Origin: Tubiluchus corallicola
Taxonomy: Eukaryota; Priapulida; Priapulimorpha; Priapulimorphida; Tubiluchidae
DNA: 64,000 nucleotides
Direction: 5' to 3'
NCBI GenBank assembly: GCA_030141605.1
Contig: JAQGDQ010000008.1
Coordinates: 76,501 to 140,500, forward strand
In this document: positions 1-14,401 of the stretch, one piece after another
Numbering within the stretch: position 1 is the first letter of the stretch
How the letters are laid out: every line of letters begins with the position of its first letter
Notes under the pieces: generated by a model
Database searches by the model: none
The model's input: only the letters and a program-made list of their open reading frames with translations
What the model was told of the DNA's origin: nothing
Position numbers and translations under genes: made by a program

Positions 1-311
1 CTTTAACGTGAGTAATGAAAAGTAATCTTAATATTGTGGCAAAGCATGCCCAAACACGTCAGAGTAGGAATGGGTCGACGAAATAATGTACTTCATGAGA
101 TACACCCCAGATACATAGCACCCCACCTAACGCAGACCCACGGGGTCTAGTAGAAATGTCATTCATACTAAATCCATGTTGCCCTTATATTGGAGATGTA
201 CTAGAGAAAACATTAAACTTTTCGAAAACAATAACCGAAATCTTTTAATACGGCTCACAATGATCAAGCGGAAAGCAATCTAGATATTTTGGATCTTGCG
301 GACAGAAAAGC
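1..311. other. intergenic, no feature seen
   Basis: AT-rich unique sequence. I see no splice-bounded open frame, RNA gene or repeat before the purine tract that follows. Confidence 0.5.
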
Positions 312-330
312 AGAGGAGGGAAAGAGAGAG

Positions 331-378
<48 letters not shown>

Positions 379-536
379 GGCGACAGAGAGAGAGACAGAG
401 AGAAAGAGAGAGAGAGAGAGACAGACGGACAGAGAGACAGAGACAGAGAGAGACAGACAGATTATTATTATTATTATAATTCTTTATTTAAAATTTAAAA
501 TTGTACGCATATACAAATATTTACATAAAATACATA

Positions 537-589
<53 letters not shown>

Positions 590-672
590 TGTTATAATTA
601 TTGATCAACATCAAAATTATTGCTGTTGTTGTTGTTGGTGTCGTCGTCGTCGTTGCTGCTGCTGCTGTTCTT
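312..672. repeat. GA-rich microsatellites and a TTG/TCG/TGC tract
   Basis: The stretch opens with an (AG)n array that decays into ACAG/ACGG variants up to about 460. A second uninterrupted (GA)n block covers about 541-586. A trinucleotide tract (TTG, then TCG, then TGC) covers about 620-670. Open frames across it are only Arg-Glu or Ser-Leu translations of the repeat, so no gene is called. Confidence 0.9.
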
Positions 673-2064
673 GTGGTTGTCATTGTTTTTTTGTATCGGT
701 ATTATTATTAAAAATCTGTTTAAGAAATGAAATAAATGGAATAATACAACTAAAGCACCAATAAAAATATGTATACGTGTTATGCAATAACAGAATATTC
801 GATTGCTTATATGGTTATTCTAATGAGCCGCTAATGAACTCTTTCGTTTACCTGGAAAATTCTGATGCATGTTCTTCGGCTGCTAAGGTCCTTAAATGCT
901 CCTTTTTATAGTGTAACTTTTCTGCAAACTTCCGCTATTTCTACAGTCGCCCACAAGTGTCACATCACATCTGCCTCTTCCTTGATTCACCGAGTGCGTA
1001 ATAAATCCTGGTATTTTGTTTTGAGAGCGAGTCTCTCTCACAGTTTAGGATCAGGATCCGTCGTTTGACGATGTCGCAATAATTTTGTATTAGCTGACAT
1101 TTGGTAGTTTTATTATTCCTAAGCTAAACCATTTTATTATTTTTATGTCAGTGAAGCCTATAAGACTGCCCACTCAGCAATTCTAGACCACACAGTTATG
1201 AATAAGTTAAAAAGAAATGCACCAATGTGGAATCTTGTCGTAGCTCTGCCCGAATTAATGTGATAATAGAGACTTTAATGGCAGCTTAATTTGACGAGTT
1301 ATATAACTTTTATAGTACGTGCCGACTCTTTCAGTTCAGCTGCCTGTTTTTATTATTACTGGTATAGACCTCTTTTTCTCCTTGCTGAAATTTTCCGTGC
1401 AGCCAGTGAGAACAAACGGCTTTACAACATTTCATATGATTATGTTTTACTCGTCTTGCTGAGATGAATTCGCATTTAAGAATTAATTTGGCAGCAGACT
1501 TACTAATAATGAAATAAAGTTGTAAAGGCAATGAGTTGTGCAAAACAAACAAAGCTAATACAGACATTTAAAATGTTGCATTAACATGAGTACGTAACAT
1601 AATATTTCACCAAAAGGAACAAGTTCAAGCCATTTTACTATGTCCGTGTCGTTTCAGACAAATCGAGCTTCGTAACTGCCCAAAGAATAAAAACTTTAGA
1701 AAAAGTATTTGGTATAATATCATTTTACCGAAGATTCTACTAATTGTCATCCAATTAGAATATGAGTGTCCTTGTACTTATTGTTACAAATGGGCTAAAC
1801 CCCATTTGACAGCAACTAGTGTTATTATAAAAAATCATATTACCCAAAAGTAGAATTCATGCTGTGATGACAACGATTACACCAAAAGTTTCAATTAGGA
1901 TTTTTTGATTGTGGAAGCTTTCTAATTTTTGTGATTCTTCGTCATTAACACGTTACCTTAACCATTTCCTTTGGCAAATAAAACAATTACTGATCAATTA
2001 CTGATCAAACTGATCCATTACAATCACTTTTAAGTCAAGAATAATTTGAACACAGATATGTTTG
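673..2064. other. intergenic, no feature seen
   Basis: AT-rich unique DNA. Short frames here lack splice sites, domain similarity or composition typical of coding sequence. Nothing else is recognised. Confidence 0.45.
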
Positions 2065-2524
<460 letters not shown>

Positions 2525-3759
2525 ATTACTATTTATTTCTGCACAAAAGCCATAAAAACAATTTACAATGACTAAAATTGGAAAAACTAAAACATACTAT
2601 AGAATAATAAGTAAATAAGTAGTAAATTACTATATACAGATAAGTAAATCCTTTCCATTGTCGATGCTCTCCCTCCCTTGCCTCGATTTTGCTTTATTTT
2701 CTTCTTTGTATCTAACTATAATTGCATCTCGAAGTTTCATTTCAATTCCGCCGGAAAAAGAAGTGTCTTCAGTAACAAAATTTGTTCTTGTTACTCGGTA
2801 AAACGCCCCTAATGAATCTAATAAAGCGAACGCATCTACGTCCACATGTTTACCATCTCCAACCATTTCATTTATATTTAAAGTAGAAAAGAGAAACCAC
2901 TTAGGTTCTACAATGCACGTGTCTATATTCAGAATATTTATGGACTTTTGAAAGTTTTAATGAAGACATTTAGAGTCACAACCAGGCAGAACCTATAATT
3001 ATTTGTGTTCTTGTTTTCTTTTCAGATTTGGAAAACGAAATAATGATTATTTTACGGATAATTACAACGACTGGTATTACGACAGGGTTTAACATTAGTT
3101 GGAACAACTAGATTTGTATATATTATGGTAAGATTTCCATACGCATCAAATCCATACCTTTAATCATTAACAGATTTAAAACAGAATCTCTAATATTTTG
3201 AATAACAGCGCAATATTAACGTTAAGAAAATTATTAAAATTTAAATCTTTGCAAAGTGGGCCGCATTCCGGACTGGAGGCCTCATTCCGAACACATGGTT
3301 GGATTTTCAGATCCTAGGATTCCGAAATTAATGAAAAGGAACAATCCAGCAATTGTGCGTTATGTAATTTTCAATTAGTACCATAGGCACTCATGAATAT
3401 TCAAATGTTTACAAATTGCTACTTTAGTTTTACGTTTTATATCTTGTTCTATAACCTTTATAACGTACGGTAAAATGGCAGTTCTGATACTCAATTTCTT
3501 CTCTTGGCACTTCAAACAGACTAAATTGGTTTAGCTATATCAAGCTTAATTAGATATATTTTCTTCACGATATGGTAAGAAACAAATATTGTAATTGTTC
3601 GAAAATTACTACGCGACGTTACAAACGCTTGTGTGTAAACACCAGAAATTTTAGGTCATTCCCTTAGAATTTTCCAAAGGCAAGGAAGTTTTAAAACAAA
3701 AAGTTAAAATGGTAATGCCGGAAAAAAATCTGCATGTAACGGTTGTTTAACATTTACAA
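2525..3759. other. intergenic; one unrecognised short frame on the minus strand
   Basis: A 78-codon minus-strand frame (2630-2866) has a less repetitive composition than its surroundings (it begins MVGDGKHVDVDAF). I recognise no family, and there is no acceptor site or promoter next to it. It could be a decayed exon or a chance frame. The rest is AT-rich unique sequence. Confidence 0.3.
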
Positions 3760-4020
3760 TTAGTGCTCTATGTGTCCACCTTTTTCACTGCAAACTAGAC
3801 AAAGGCGTTTCTTCCAACATCTGACCGTTCTTACTTCTTGAACGTGCATTTGGTCCCACCACTCAACAATTTTTACATTTAGTTCCTCTAATCGAATGGC
3901 TCGGTGCGGCCATCATGCACTTTCTCTAGAAATTTCAGATATTGTAATTTATAAGAGTAAGTTCCATTTTTCTTGACAACAAATCTTTATCAAAACTTTA
4001 TTTTCTGTTGTGAAGACCAT
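3760..4020 (-). mobile_element. mariner/IS630-like transposon remnant (internally deleted)
   Basis: On the minus strand a frame opening with MVFTTENKVLIK (M at about 4018-4020) resembles the N-terminal helix-turn-helix of a common animal transposase-associated family. About 130 bp further on, a frame ending in EKGGHIEH and a stop (stop at 3760-3762) resembles the C-terminal tail of such proteins. The catalytic DDE core that would separate these ends in an intact element is absent, so this is an internally deleted, inactive fragment. The assignment rests on remembered family tails and is tentative; terminal inverted repeats were not found. Confidence 0.4.
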
Positions 4021-7000
4021 GATGTGAAAAGGTTGTTTTCTTCTTGATATGCTGCCATTACTGAGCGCGTTAAAAACCTCAACGTGGCTGAATTTCAGTT
4101 GATGATTAGCTGACATTGTTACCACATTTAAGTTTTTAAGATGCGAACGTTTTTCGGCCATAACTTAAAAATTACTAGAAGTATAAACTTGTAACTTTTG
4201 CAATCAAAAGCTAATGAACTGAAATATCAAGCTGCGAAATTTAACTTTGTAAGCACTTGTTTCAAATGCTATTGTAGTCTAAAGGTCGGCACGTTTTTTC
4301 TGCGCCACCCGAATGTTATACCTGCTACAGCATGTTATATGTTATATATGCTATTCAGTGTTCTTTAGCATTGACTATAAACTATAGATTATAAATTGTA
4401 GAATAAATGTAATAAAAAATCTACTGTGCATTATTCCTTTCATTTAAAATTTATCACAAATTGGCCACATCAGTATGTAAAACAAAATAGTTGTGATAAC
4501 TTGATACAACTGTGGTGGTTAAAAATCGATCCGATATTAAAATTATAAGTGGCATTAAACCGTAAGACACGCAGTCTGACAATACCGATTCCGCGATCCG
4601 GGATAATTTTGCTCATGATCCGATTTCCCGAAGCTAAAATGAGTCCAGAAATCGAAGCCCTTTTTCTACATATAACTCACAACGCGACGATGCAATTTAT
4701 AACTGCAAGATATCCATATTGCTGGTACGATCTTCTGAATTCAGAAAAGCAATTGTTCTTGGCGGTCAATAAAGCAAGCCAATCTTTCTTGACGTCACAT
4801 CTTCCGGACCACTTCATCTAAGTACCTTTCTAACAATAATTTCGTAGAAGTGCCTGCCAAGTAGTTTATTGAATAACGCGGACGATAGCGCATTTTTGAC
4901 GTTCGGGCAGTGTACATTCCTGAACCGATATGAAAGACCAGCAATGCAGTACATGTTGTAACCATTGAAGTATTTTGTGCATAAAAATGATGTGTAAAAA
5001 CTGATTTTTTCTGAAATCCAAAAACTAGTCATTGAAGTTATTTTTACCAGACATTTTGGGTTTATGTGAATAGCCGAGTGGTTACTTTGTGTGCGCTTAT
5101 GACATAAGATAAGCAACACTAGCAACTAAGCTAAGAATAAATGGGCGACTTTAGGCCTAGCTGAGATATCTCGACCTAGCGGTGACCGACCAACTCAACT
5201 TTGAGGATCTCTTTAGTGATGAGATAGATTCCAGTTCTGCCACAACCATGAAGATTGAGTAGGCCATGAACAATGTGTGCGGGAAATGTGCATTATATTT
5301 TAAACGCCTTGAGTTTGCACTGATTTGTCAACTATAACCCACTTGTGTTTACTTTTTTCAGAACCGAAAAAATGGATAATAAAGAGAAAAAGAACTGTCC
5401 AGTATTTTGCATACGATGTGAACATGTCGGTGTTAAAATGTTATAAACGTTAATTCTAGACTAGACATCAAAGAGGAATCAACAAATTAAATGACACGTA
5501 TTTGCGAACTTAGCAAATCTACATTCGTTTATAATCAAATTGCCTTTGTGGAGACTTATTGTATATCTTGTGTTGTAAATTGCAACCAATGGGGCCTGCT
5601 TAATACTGTAAAATACTAAAATTCTACAGGTATCAGTGTTAACATGACGAACAAAGGCGGACGTCGTGAACTTTTGACCGTAGCCGTCCTACACTTTCTG
5701 TGGATTCTCTTCATTTTTTTCAAACAAGTTCGTCATTCAATTGGACCTGATTTTTCTCTCTGAATTGTCAATCTTGTAACAGTGTATATTATATTCACTA
5801 TTTTTATATACTCTGATACTGTCTGAGTTCTGGTATTATAGTTTGCCTGCTGTATTATACTTATTGTTTTACAGGATCTGACACTGGTACAACAGTTTTT
5901 TTTGCAATATTATGCTCACTTTTTTACAACCTCTGATAATGGTACAGCTACTTACGAACACAATAATGCAGCGTAATATTAGTACAATTAAATATTTATT
6001 TGCATAGTTTTACATTATTGTTAAAGGATTGCTTTTGTGATATCTCTGCAGTATGTTAGGCATGTATAACTTGATACCAGCATTAATTTAACTGTAGATG
6101 ACATATTCGATTTTTTTTTATTTGCCAAGCGAAAATGCAGAATGACAAAAGATTGTAGGGAAAAACAAGTCAAGTCTCTCTGCCCGGTGTTTTAGCAGTT
6201 TCAGACCAGTAGATCGAAATATTTAATTTTTATTGTGTTTACTAGTTTGGAATAAAACACTTCCGCAACGTTTGCAAAAATAAATATCATTATGAGACCA
6301 TATGCTTCTGCAGACTTGCAGAGGCACACAAAATCTTAAGCAATCAATCAGAACTTAAGCAATGTATTGCGTATGGAAGAATTACCCAGTTAACATCCTG
6401 TACTAATGAAGCATTAAAAGCACTCATGTTCGTTAAAAAATTATCATTGTGACAGAAGAAATAAAAATTCGGTGTCTGCAAATCTGATGTGGTTATTTTT
6501 CATTTTTATACAACGCTTAACAAGACTAGTAGCCATTCACGGAGCGGGCTATAGTAAAAATGTTAGAAAATTACTATAGCTCCTGAAAACACAATACTTG
6601 TAACTAATTTCGTTCTGGTGAGGGAGTTATCTGATAACTTTGTTGGACTAGGCGAGATTGTACAGTAGTTAACAGGAAACCAATTTTCTTGTAAAAAATT
6701 TCGAGATAAAAGACCAGAGAAAATGGATTTATTAGTAACTGTTCTGCGAAACAGATGGAAAGCAGCAGCAAAATGACTGCAACCAAGGATGAAGACAGTG
6801 GTATAACCTGTATAAAGCAGGAATATGCAAATGGGAGCAGCGTGAGAATTATGCGCATAGTCACCGTCAGCAGTTCGTCGTCTCCTGTGCTCACTAGATA
6901 CCACGGGCCTTCTCACGAGGCATGAAATAGCATCCAGCAGCTAATATGATACTTGCTATTTCAGCATCATTTAAGAATTTGCCTTATGACAGATGAAATG

Positions 7001-7532
7001 GGCCTATAACCGTTTTACCGCTGTTCGTCTATCTATTTGTTGACCGGTACGACATTATATTTAGCTTTTTGGTTGGTAAACATACAACTGTGTGTTTGTG
7101 TCACACACTATTCTTATTTCCTACTTTAGAAAAGGCGGCAAAATGCTTCATTTTCTACGCGGTTATAGAAAAGTCAAAATTTCGAGATTTCAAACATTTC
7201 GACACCTACATCTTACGCTACAAAACAAGAAAAGAACGCAAAAAGCAAATTTACGAATTGCAAATTAAAACAGAGGAGCCTGCCACATTAACTATTAATA
7301 ATGCAAAATAGTTACAGTCAGTATAAATTGCCGTGTCGCTAATAATTAATCTTACGTAAACCTCGTTGCTGTTGCGCCGTTGCAAGAAACCATTGAGGCG
7401 CTTATTGCGTATATCCAGGCATGAAATTGACAGCGTAAATGAAAAGCAGGCAGAAGAATAAAATAGGCCGAGAAAATTAGAAAACAAACCAACAAAGTAG
7501 TGGCTGAAAAAGGAGACGGGAAGAGAAAAGGA
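4021..7532. other. intergenic, no supported gene
   Basis: AT-rich DNA. A 90-codon frame at 4549-4821 (+) is unrecognised and has no ATG at its head. Around 5780-5950 a loose motif (TTTTATA, CTCTGATA, TGGTACA) recurs a few times, suggesting an old diverged tandem. Nothing else is supported. Confidence 0.4.
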
Positions 7533-7795
<263 letters not shown>

Positions 7796-9332
7796 GAGAG
7801 AGAAAAAAGAATCGAAAATAAAATAACGAAAGTAAGAAATAAAGAAACAAACAAGAAGAAAATTAGAAAGGCTAAAATGATAGGACACAAGAAAAAAGAA
7901 CAAAAAATCTCAGACGGGCAAAATAGAACGCTTTTAATACGAGTAAATAATTTGATATGCAGATACGCTTTACTGGATTCTATGACAAAGAGATCACTTC
8001 CTTCCGCTATTAAAAGAATCAAGTCCTTTGGCTCAGTATTCCGCAATAGGAAGAAGAATCTTCGCAAAATACAAAGAATGGACGCATTACTGAACTGCGA
8101 GTCATCCTAGAAGAGGCGTTTTGCAGTCTATTAATAACACCTCAATGCCAATGCCTTTCGCATCATTTTGGGAATTGGCAACTAGAGATGTAGCCACAAT
8201 TCGAATAATAAATTGTAGGTAATAGCAACCGTGATGCATCATGCGAATCTGCCTAGTAAGTTAAAGGCGCCCTTACGTATAGGTGGCTACAGCAAGATGT
8301 TTACGTAGGGCTATGTTATCACTCTTATCCCCAGAAAGCAATTAAATCAACAGTACTTGATCCAATGACACCAATCTCTTCGAGAAACATTTGTGATCAT
8401 ATCTTCCTCTATTAATGATTATCAAAACTAGGAATACCAGAAAAAAACAAGTGATAAGATAGGCGTTCTTGGCTCAATATTAAATGGTTTTATGGATTTT
8501 TTTATTTACTCCTTTCGGTTTCTTTCGTACAGGGAAGCCGGCCATAAATTCAACAAGTAATAACTATATTGTTACTACAATTAAATATGACTGTATACCA
8601 TGCGGCAGTTTAGTAGTAATAAAGTTCATTACAAGGCAACTGAAAGAAGCGTGAAGCAGAATTCAGGTGAGAAAATTTAACTTTGTCAGCAGGCATCGTC
8701 GGCAGTTATCATATTGTATCAAAACCCGTTCTTCTTTGGATATCGAGGTTTTAATGGGTTCTACACATCCCAAAGACCTTAATTACCTCATTTAATAAAT
8801 TGCGGAGAGCTTGACTGTTAGAGCACCAGGTATAAATGCCAAAAGAGATTTTGATTTGTAGGAGTGCCATGCCACGTGTCCGATTAAGCCTGAAAACCCA
8901 GTGAAACATTTTTAAAAATGTGACAAATTAAACTTACACGCGAATGTTGCAGGTGCAATTCTGCATAAAAGAATAGTTTCCAATCATAAGTAATTGGCTG
9001 TCATACCACTAGCACTGCCTGGTAAACAGATATAAGAAAATATTATATTGATACGCAATGGAACAACTTGAGGCGTTTCGCGATATAATGAGTTTTAAGC
9101 GATCTCTGGCTTAGTTAGTTTTTATTCCAAGTGTTTCTGCTTTCAAAATTTCGACTTTCATACTGAAGTCTTCACACGCGACAAACAAATTAGCTTAACT
9201 CAACAGTTTATTTTTATAAAGAAATAAGACAACTAGTGGTACATTGCAGGATTCACAAAGTGCACGATCCCAATGAGCACAGAAAATGTACGATAAAGCA
9301 AGTGTATAAACAAGTACCAATTGTATAAACTA
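7796..9332. other. intergenic, no feature seen
   Basis: AT-rich unique DNA with a purine-rich shoulder up to about 7870. No gene, RNA or repeat is recognised. Confidence 0.45.
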
Positions 9333-9487
9333 CTGATTTTATTATTAGTTATTTGTACACCAGTGATTTATATTGTGTTGGCAAGTCTTTAGAGTCATCA
9401 AAGAGAACCTTATTCATTAGAGACCCTCTCTAATGATTTGCCAACGCAATATATACCATTGGTGTACAAATAACTAAAAATAAAATG
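9333..9487. mobile_element. foldback/MITE-like imperfect inverted repeat
   Basis: Two arms of about 60 bp are inverted copies of each other with roughly eight mismatches: left about 9333-9394, right about 9426-9487. The arms share cores such as AGTTATTTGTACACCA and GTTGGCAA. The loop is about 31 bp. Size and structure fit a non-autonomous foldback or MITE, or a transcribed hairpin. No convincing target duplication is visible at the ends. Confidence 0.6.
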
Positions 9488-10572
9488 AGACATTAGTTCA
9501 TGTTTATAATATTATATGTACTCATTGAGATTGTGTGGTACCTTGGTAAATGCTGCAGACATTGTGTCATTAGCTGGTTTGTTTAAGTTACGAAGCTGAC
9601 CCTCTTGAGTTGAGCTAATTTGTCAAGTCTCTGGTATGAAATTCGAGATTTTAGTAAAATAAAATACTAAACCTTGTATTATCAATTCATAGAAAATCTA
9701 TTTATCTATACAGCCAAGAATAACTATTCTCATTTACCAAAATGATTTTACTAGAAGGACCAGCAAGAATTAAACTGTATTCACCTTTAAAACTGATCTA
9801 AAGGACGGAAAGTGTCAGCGCAGTCTGCATGACTGCAATTGGAATTATCTGGCAGGGTTTACTCGCATCTTCAATATAGACACTTTCGTCTGACGCTCAC
9901 AGTTCATTAACTCAAGCGACAATTGTTTATCAATGAAAATATCAACGTTCTTCTGCTACTATTAAAAGTGCAACTCGATAATTTAATTATATCGCGAAGT
10001 TTACCATTTTTGTCAACAGAACACTGACAGTTCCTACAAGAGGTTTGTCATAAAGAAGCGTGATGGGTATTTCATAAAGGATAAAAATGCGGCACTGTAC
10101 TATTACATAAGCAATAATAATGCATTACAGCGTTGCTATGTTTGGCGTTTAACTAAAATAGCGTCAAGCATTAAAATCACCTATGCTTTAGTTGATTTAT
10201 CGTATTCAATAAATGTGTCCAGAATTTCAAGAAACACACGACTTATGGTTGGTGAACTACTTCTTAGTTGAGCAAAAGCTCGTTGGCATTTGTTATTGCT
10301 AAAATATGCGTGGACGGCTATAATGACTGTGAAAACACTAATTGGCAATGTTCATTGAGTTCATAAGCGGTCTTCGCGACTGCGATCACTTTTTTGACAG
10401 TTGCAGAGCCTATTTTGCGCGAATGATCGTTGCAACACTGAAACCTGGTTCTTTATCAAGCCTAGCCAATTATAAAATCAGTCACTGCACCAGCAGAGAA
10501 GTCTCAGTCATGCTCGGATGTACTATAGGCATTATACTCTTCCCTCGATGAGATAAGCAACCAGAATGAAAC
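9488..10572. other. intergenic, no supported gene
   Basis: AT-rich unique DNA. The 69-codon frame at 10342-10551 has no recognisable domain or splice context. Confidence 0.4.
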
Positions 10573-10665
10573 TCCCCAGTGCGAGGATTTAACTCTGCAA
10601 TCACCCATCCATTCATTGTCTAGCCTAAGCATCATCTTAGTTCGTTAGCCAACTACACGCCGTGG
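10573..10665 (-). mobile_element. possible tRNA-derived SINE head
   Basis: Read on the minus strand, GTAGTTGGCTAACG resembles a pol III A box and AGTTAAATCCTCGCAC resembles a B box, about 55 bases apart. The segment does not fold as an intact tRNA that I can verify, so a SINE head or tRNA pseudogene is the best reading. The evidence is weak and rests on two degenerate boxes. Confidence 0.25.
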
Positions 10666-10943
10666 TCACTTGGCTATTCTCCACACCTCCACATATGACC
10701 TTGAAAAAGTCCTTACTCCATACTTGTTAGCCATCAATAGAGATGCTTGTTGAGTACAGGGCGCTAAATCTTGATCACACGTACAACTCCGTATTACATT
10801 TGATTACAAACATGTTGGAAGACTGGGTACTTGACAAAAAATTATAACTAAACTGGACCGAAGTGCAGACACACGCTTTGTCGCTTGAACATTTAGTCAG
10901 TGGGGCATTAGTAATTCGTAGACAGATGATAACTTTCGCTAAG

Positions 10944-11024
10944 CTTACTTACTTACTTACTCACTCACTCACTCACTCAGCTCACTCACTCACTCTATCG
11001 CTCGCTCGCTTGCTTGCTTACTTA
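10944..11024. repeat. second tetranucleotide ladder
   Basis: About 80 bp of 4-bp periodic sequence passing through TTAC, TCAC, (ATCG)/TCGC, TTGC and back to TTAC. It repeats on a smaller scale the stepwise block pattern seen at 2065-2524. Confidence 0.85.
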
Positions 11025-13665
11025 AAAATTAATCTGACTGTTTTTATACTCGAGCAGAATATAATCTTGTATGTGCAAAACTTTCACAACACAAAGTGTG
11101 TTGAGCCGGTTAACTCAAACTGTCTATAGCATCTGGCAGCATGTGAAGAAACGTTTCAATAGCTAAAAACTTTGTTGTGCAATGTCATTCTCCTTTCTGT
11201 TTTTGTCTGAATAATGTTGATAAAACACGCAATCATCATAACAGATATGAATCAAATTGCAGCAAAATGACCGCTTATTGCCATGCCCTCTGTAACGAAT
11301 GCCATTCACTCTGGGCGCAGCACTGACATTATTGAAAAATGTGTTCATTTAGTTACTGTACAACAAAAAGTACATGAATATTCCAGGAAGTTTCCTTCCG
11401 TTCTGCAAGTTGGAACAGCAAACAAACATCCAGAATACCAAACCAGGGTAGGCAATTAATTGCTAACATGAGATAATTTGATTTCCTCTTTCTAGAGGAC
11501 AACTTCGCTTTACGAAAGTGCATTAAGCTACATTCGTGTGGAACAGTATTAAAAAGTGGCGTCGTTATTAACGTTATTAGCAATACAGCCAGCCATACAG
11601 TGCATATGTAGCATGGACTCCCAATAATTGTAGATTATTGAAACATTTGTACTGAGAGCAGGAAGAGAAAAAGAGAAGGGGATTTGGGAGAAACGACGTA
11701 ATCAATGAAATTTTTTATAGTATACGAAATATATTTTATCATCTGTTGAATCGTCGTTTAAATACAAAATTTAATTACATGCTGTAAAATGCAAGATCGC
11801 CACCGAGTTCTCTCAGTGTACTACACACAAAGCTCAAAAAAGAATCGTGTGGCTGGTGGCCTCTGAGGGTAGCGTCTACCAAAGAGTGGGGACTGGGTAA
11901 GAAGAGACCTCAAAGTTAATTTTGCATCGGCACATTTTTCTTTTCTCAACTGGTTGTCCCTTGCTAAATCACAAAGCCCCATACTTTCAATTGAAGAAGA
12001 GTTTTTCTTAAACAATAGCACAAAATTAGGTAAGGTGAAAATATTGAAAAGGAAAACATTATTTTTCAAGAATGACTTACGTGAAAGAATTGTTAACACG
12101 AAAGTTTAAATTCACGTTTGCGCCGTTAGTCTTTCGCTGTTACATGCTTTTCGCCACTCCGTAGTTAGATGAACACAGCATCTACATCTCGGAAATGCCT
12201 TGTACAAAAAGTAGGTTTTGTACTACTCACTTCAATTGTGACGTGCACACACTCATGGTGAAATCGCGTGTTGGCACAGTCGTAAGCATAGGATTTAAAT
12301 TTTTAACTTGGAATTTGAGTTGGTGTAGCCTTGGACTCAGTTTTTGCTGTTGCAAACACGTTAACATGTTCGTGGAATTTTTGTGCTATTGCAATATTAT
12401 ATTCACTTGTGACGTCATCACTAACTGTCCTCGCCTGCCGTTAATTAAATTTCTAAATTAATATTTAATTACCAGTAATACTTTGGCATTTTATATGTGC
12501 TAAAATGTATGTTTTCACCATACTTCAAAATGGTGTATGAAATAGGAAATCGTCCTGTTTTTCTAGATATGCCGACACAGGGTAATAGGTTGGCAAGACT
12601 GTGGAAAACTTGTCATCATTTAATAGAGTAATTCGTCTGTGTCTGCATTTCTTAATAAATTTCTGTCTCTTTGTTGCGGCGCGTTCAGATTAACAAGTTT
12701 TCTCGCCAAGTTAACAAGCCAAGTAACTCGCGCAAGTAACTGCAAATTCTTACCGCAGCCATATGTTTATATATAATATGACTTTCATATTGAATCTATT
12801 GTTGCTGAGATCTTTAGCTATTACATCAATGTAAGTTAAGACTGTCTACCAGGAAGTTTTTTGGGCTCACCGTTAGTATTCATCAAAACAGTGAATGATC
12901 CATGATGATGATGATCTTTCTAATTGCATCAAGAGTGTTAAGGCTCCTTCTAACCGTATGTCCTATCCACATAAGCCGTCTCTTTTTGCCCATGGTTCTT
13001 TGTTGGCTGTTTGATACAAATCTTTGATTAGACATGTTAGTTTGTCATTTGATGAACATCAGTTTTCTACGCTGAAATGCACCCGTTTCTCTCTGTTTTT
13101 GCAGTACTGTTACTACATTATAACTAAATAGATTCTTCATCACGCAGTCGCAAAGTCAGCGTTTAAATGCTACAAAAACTCACAAGCGTCTGAAAGTTTC
13201 TGAAAGATTAGAAGCCATTAGAAAGCTTTTAACCGCTTTAAGTGATTCATCCTGCCGCATAATTAACAGCTACTTCCCTGATTAGGACAAAATCGTTCGT
13301 AGATAAAAGAGTCGACTAGAGATCATAATTTTATTGTCTGTAAATTTAATACAGAAAGTTTGAGAAGACGTACATGTATTATTGAATATCTTATAGAGAT
13401 GATGAAGGAAACGTACTCACACAATTGTCACTGTATTGTTTTTGCGTTTTTCTCTTGTTGTTCTTATTTGCTGCGACTCTACGTTTTTTGTAAATGTATC
13501 CTTTAAGCGTAGTATGTTCTGAACTTGTTTGTATTATACAAGGCCCGTAAAATAGTATTCAGCAATTCTTTGTGTTTGTTTCTTCTTTTACCTTTTGTCT
13601 GAAGATAATCCTCAGCGTTGCATTGAAATGTCGAGTTTTACTCTTCTGCTACTGCTGCTGCTGCG
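11025..13665. other. intergenic, no supported gene
   Basis: AT-rich sequence with no recognisable exon. A full CRE palindrome TGACGTCA occurs at 12410-12417, about 2 kb upstream of the proposed neuropeptide promoter; by itself it proves nothing. Confidence 0.4.
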
Positions 13666-13887
<222 letters not shown>

Positions 13888-14229
13888 ATAATATTGCAGT
13901 ATCAGGTTTTCATTAATTAAAGAACAAAAGAACCAAAAAATTCAAACAATACTAGGAGACATATCAATAGCATAAAAACAAAATCAAGAGAAAACTAAAA
14001 GATTGGAGAAGGGAAGCCAGCGCTGCGCACTGTGCTCCTATAAAGTCTTAGATTCAGCTAAGAGTAAGTCAACATCTAAGACAAACTCTTCCCAGTAAAG
14101 AGCCTTTCTTGTAATATGCCACTCGCTCAATTTCCGAAAAGCAATTCCCAGATACAACTAAGTGTATAGACACTGATAAAGGAAGTACCGTTCTTAATTA
14201 TCCATACACAAAGCCAACATTTTATTGAC

Positions 14230-14401
14230 ACGTATTGATTCAGCTGATGTCATTTTGTGGCGGGAGTGACGTCAATTTGTCGCGATTGCCCATGCGCTTG
14301 GCTTCCGCGCAGCGTGTGCGAGCAAAGCACCGGTAATTACGAAACTCCAAAGCGCAAAACTTTCGCTTGGGTTTCAATATAAATTAGAATTTCGTGTTTT
14401 C
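14230..14401 (+). promoter_or_regulatory. probable promoter of the NPY/NPF gene (CRE, TATA, Inr)
   Basis: Inside AT-rich flanks lies a short CpG-rich patch (about 14258-14345). It holds a perfect cAMP response element TGACGTCA at 14267-14274, a TATAAAT at 14378-14384 and an initiator-like TCAGTCT at 14400-14406. The TATA-to-start spacing (about 24 bp) is slightly short. The next recognisable plus-strand coding exon is the NPY/NPF exon at 23.8 kb, so I assign the promoter to it. That link is inference from order and the known non-coding first exon of NPY genes. Confidence 0.5.

Noticed and set aside
4549-4821. 90-codon frame with balanced composition
   Set aside because: Begins with GTG instead of ATG, has no recognised family and no splice context; left as unexplained intergenic sequence.
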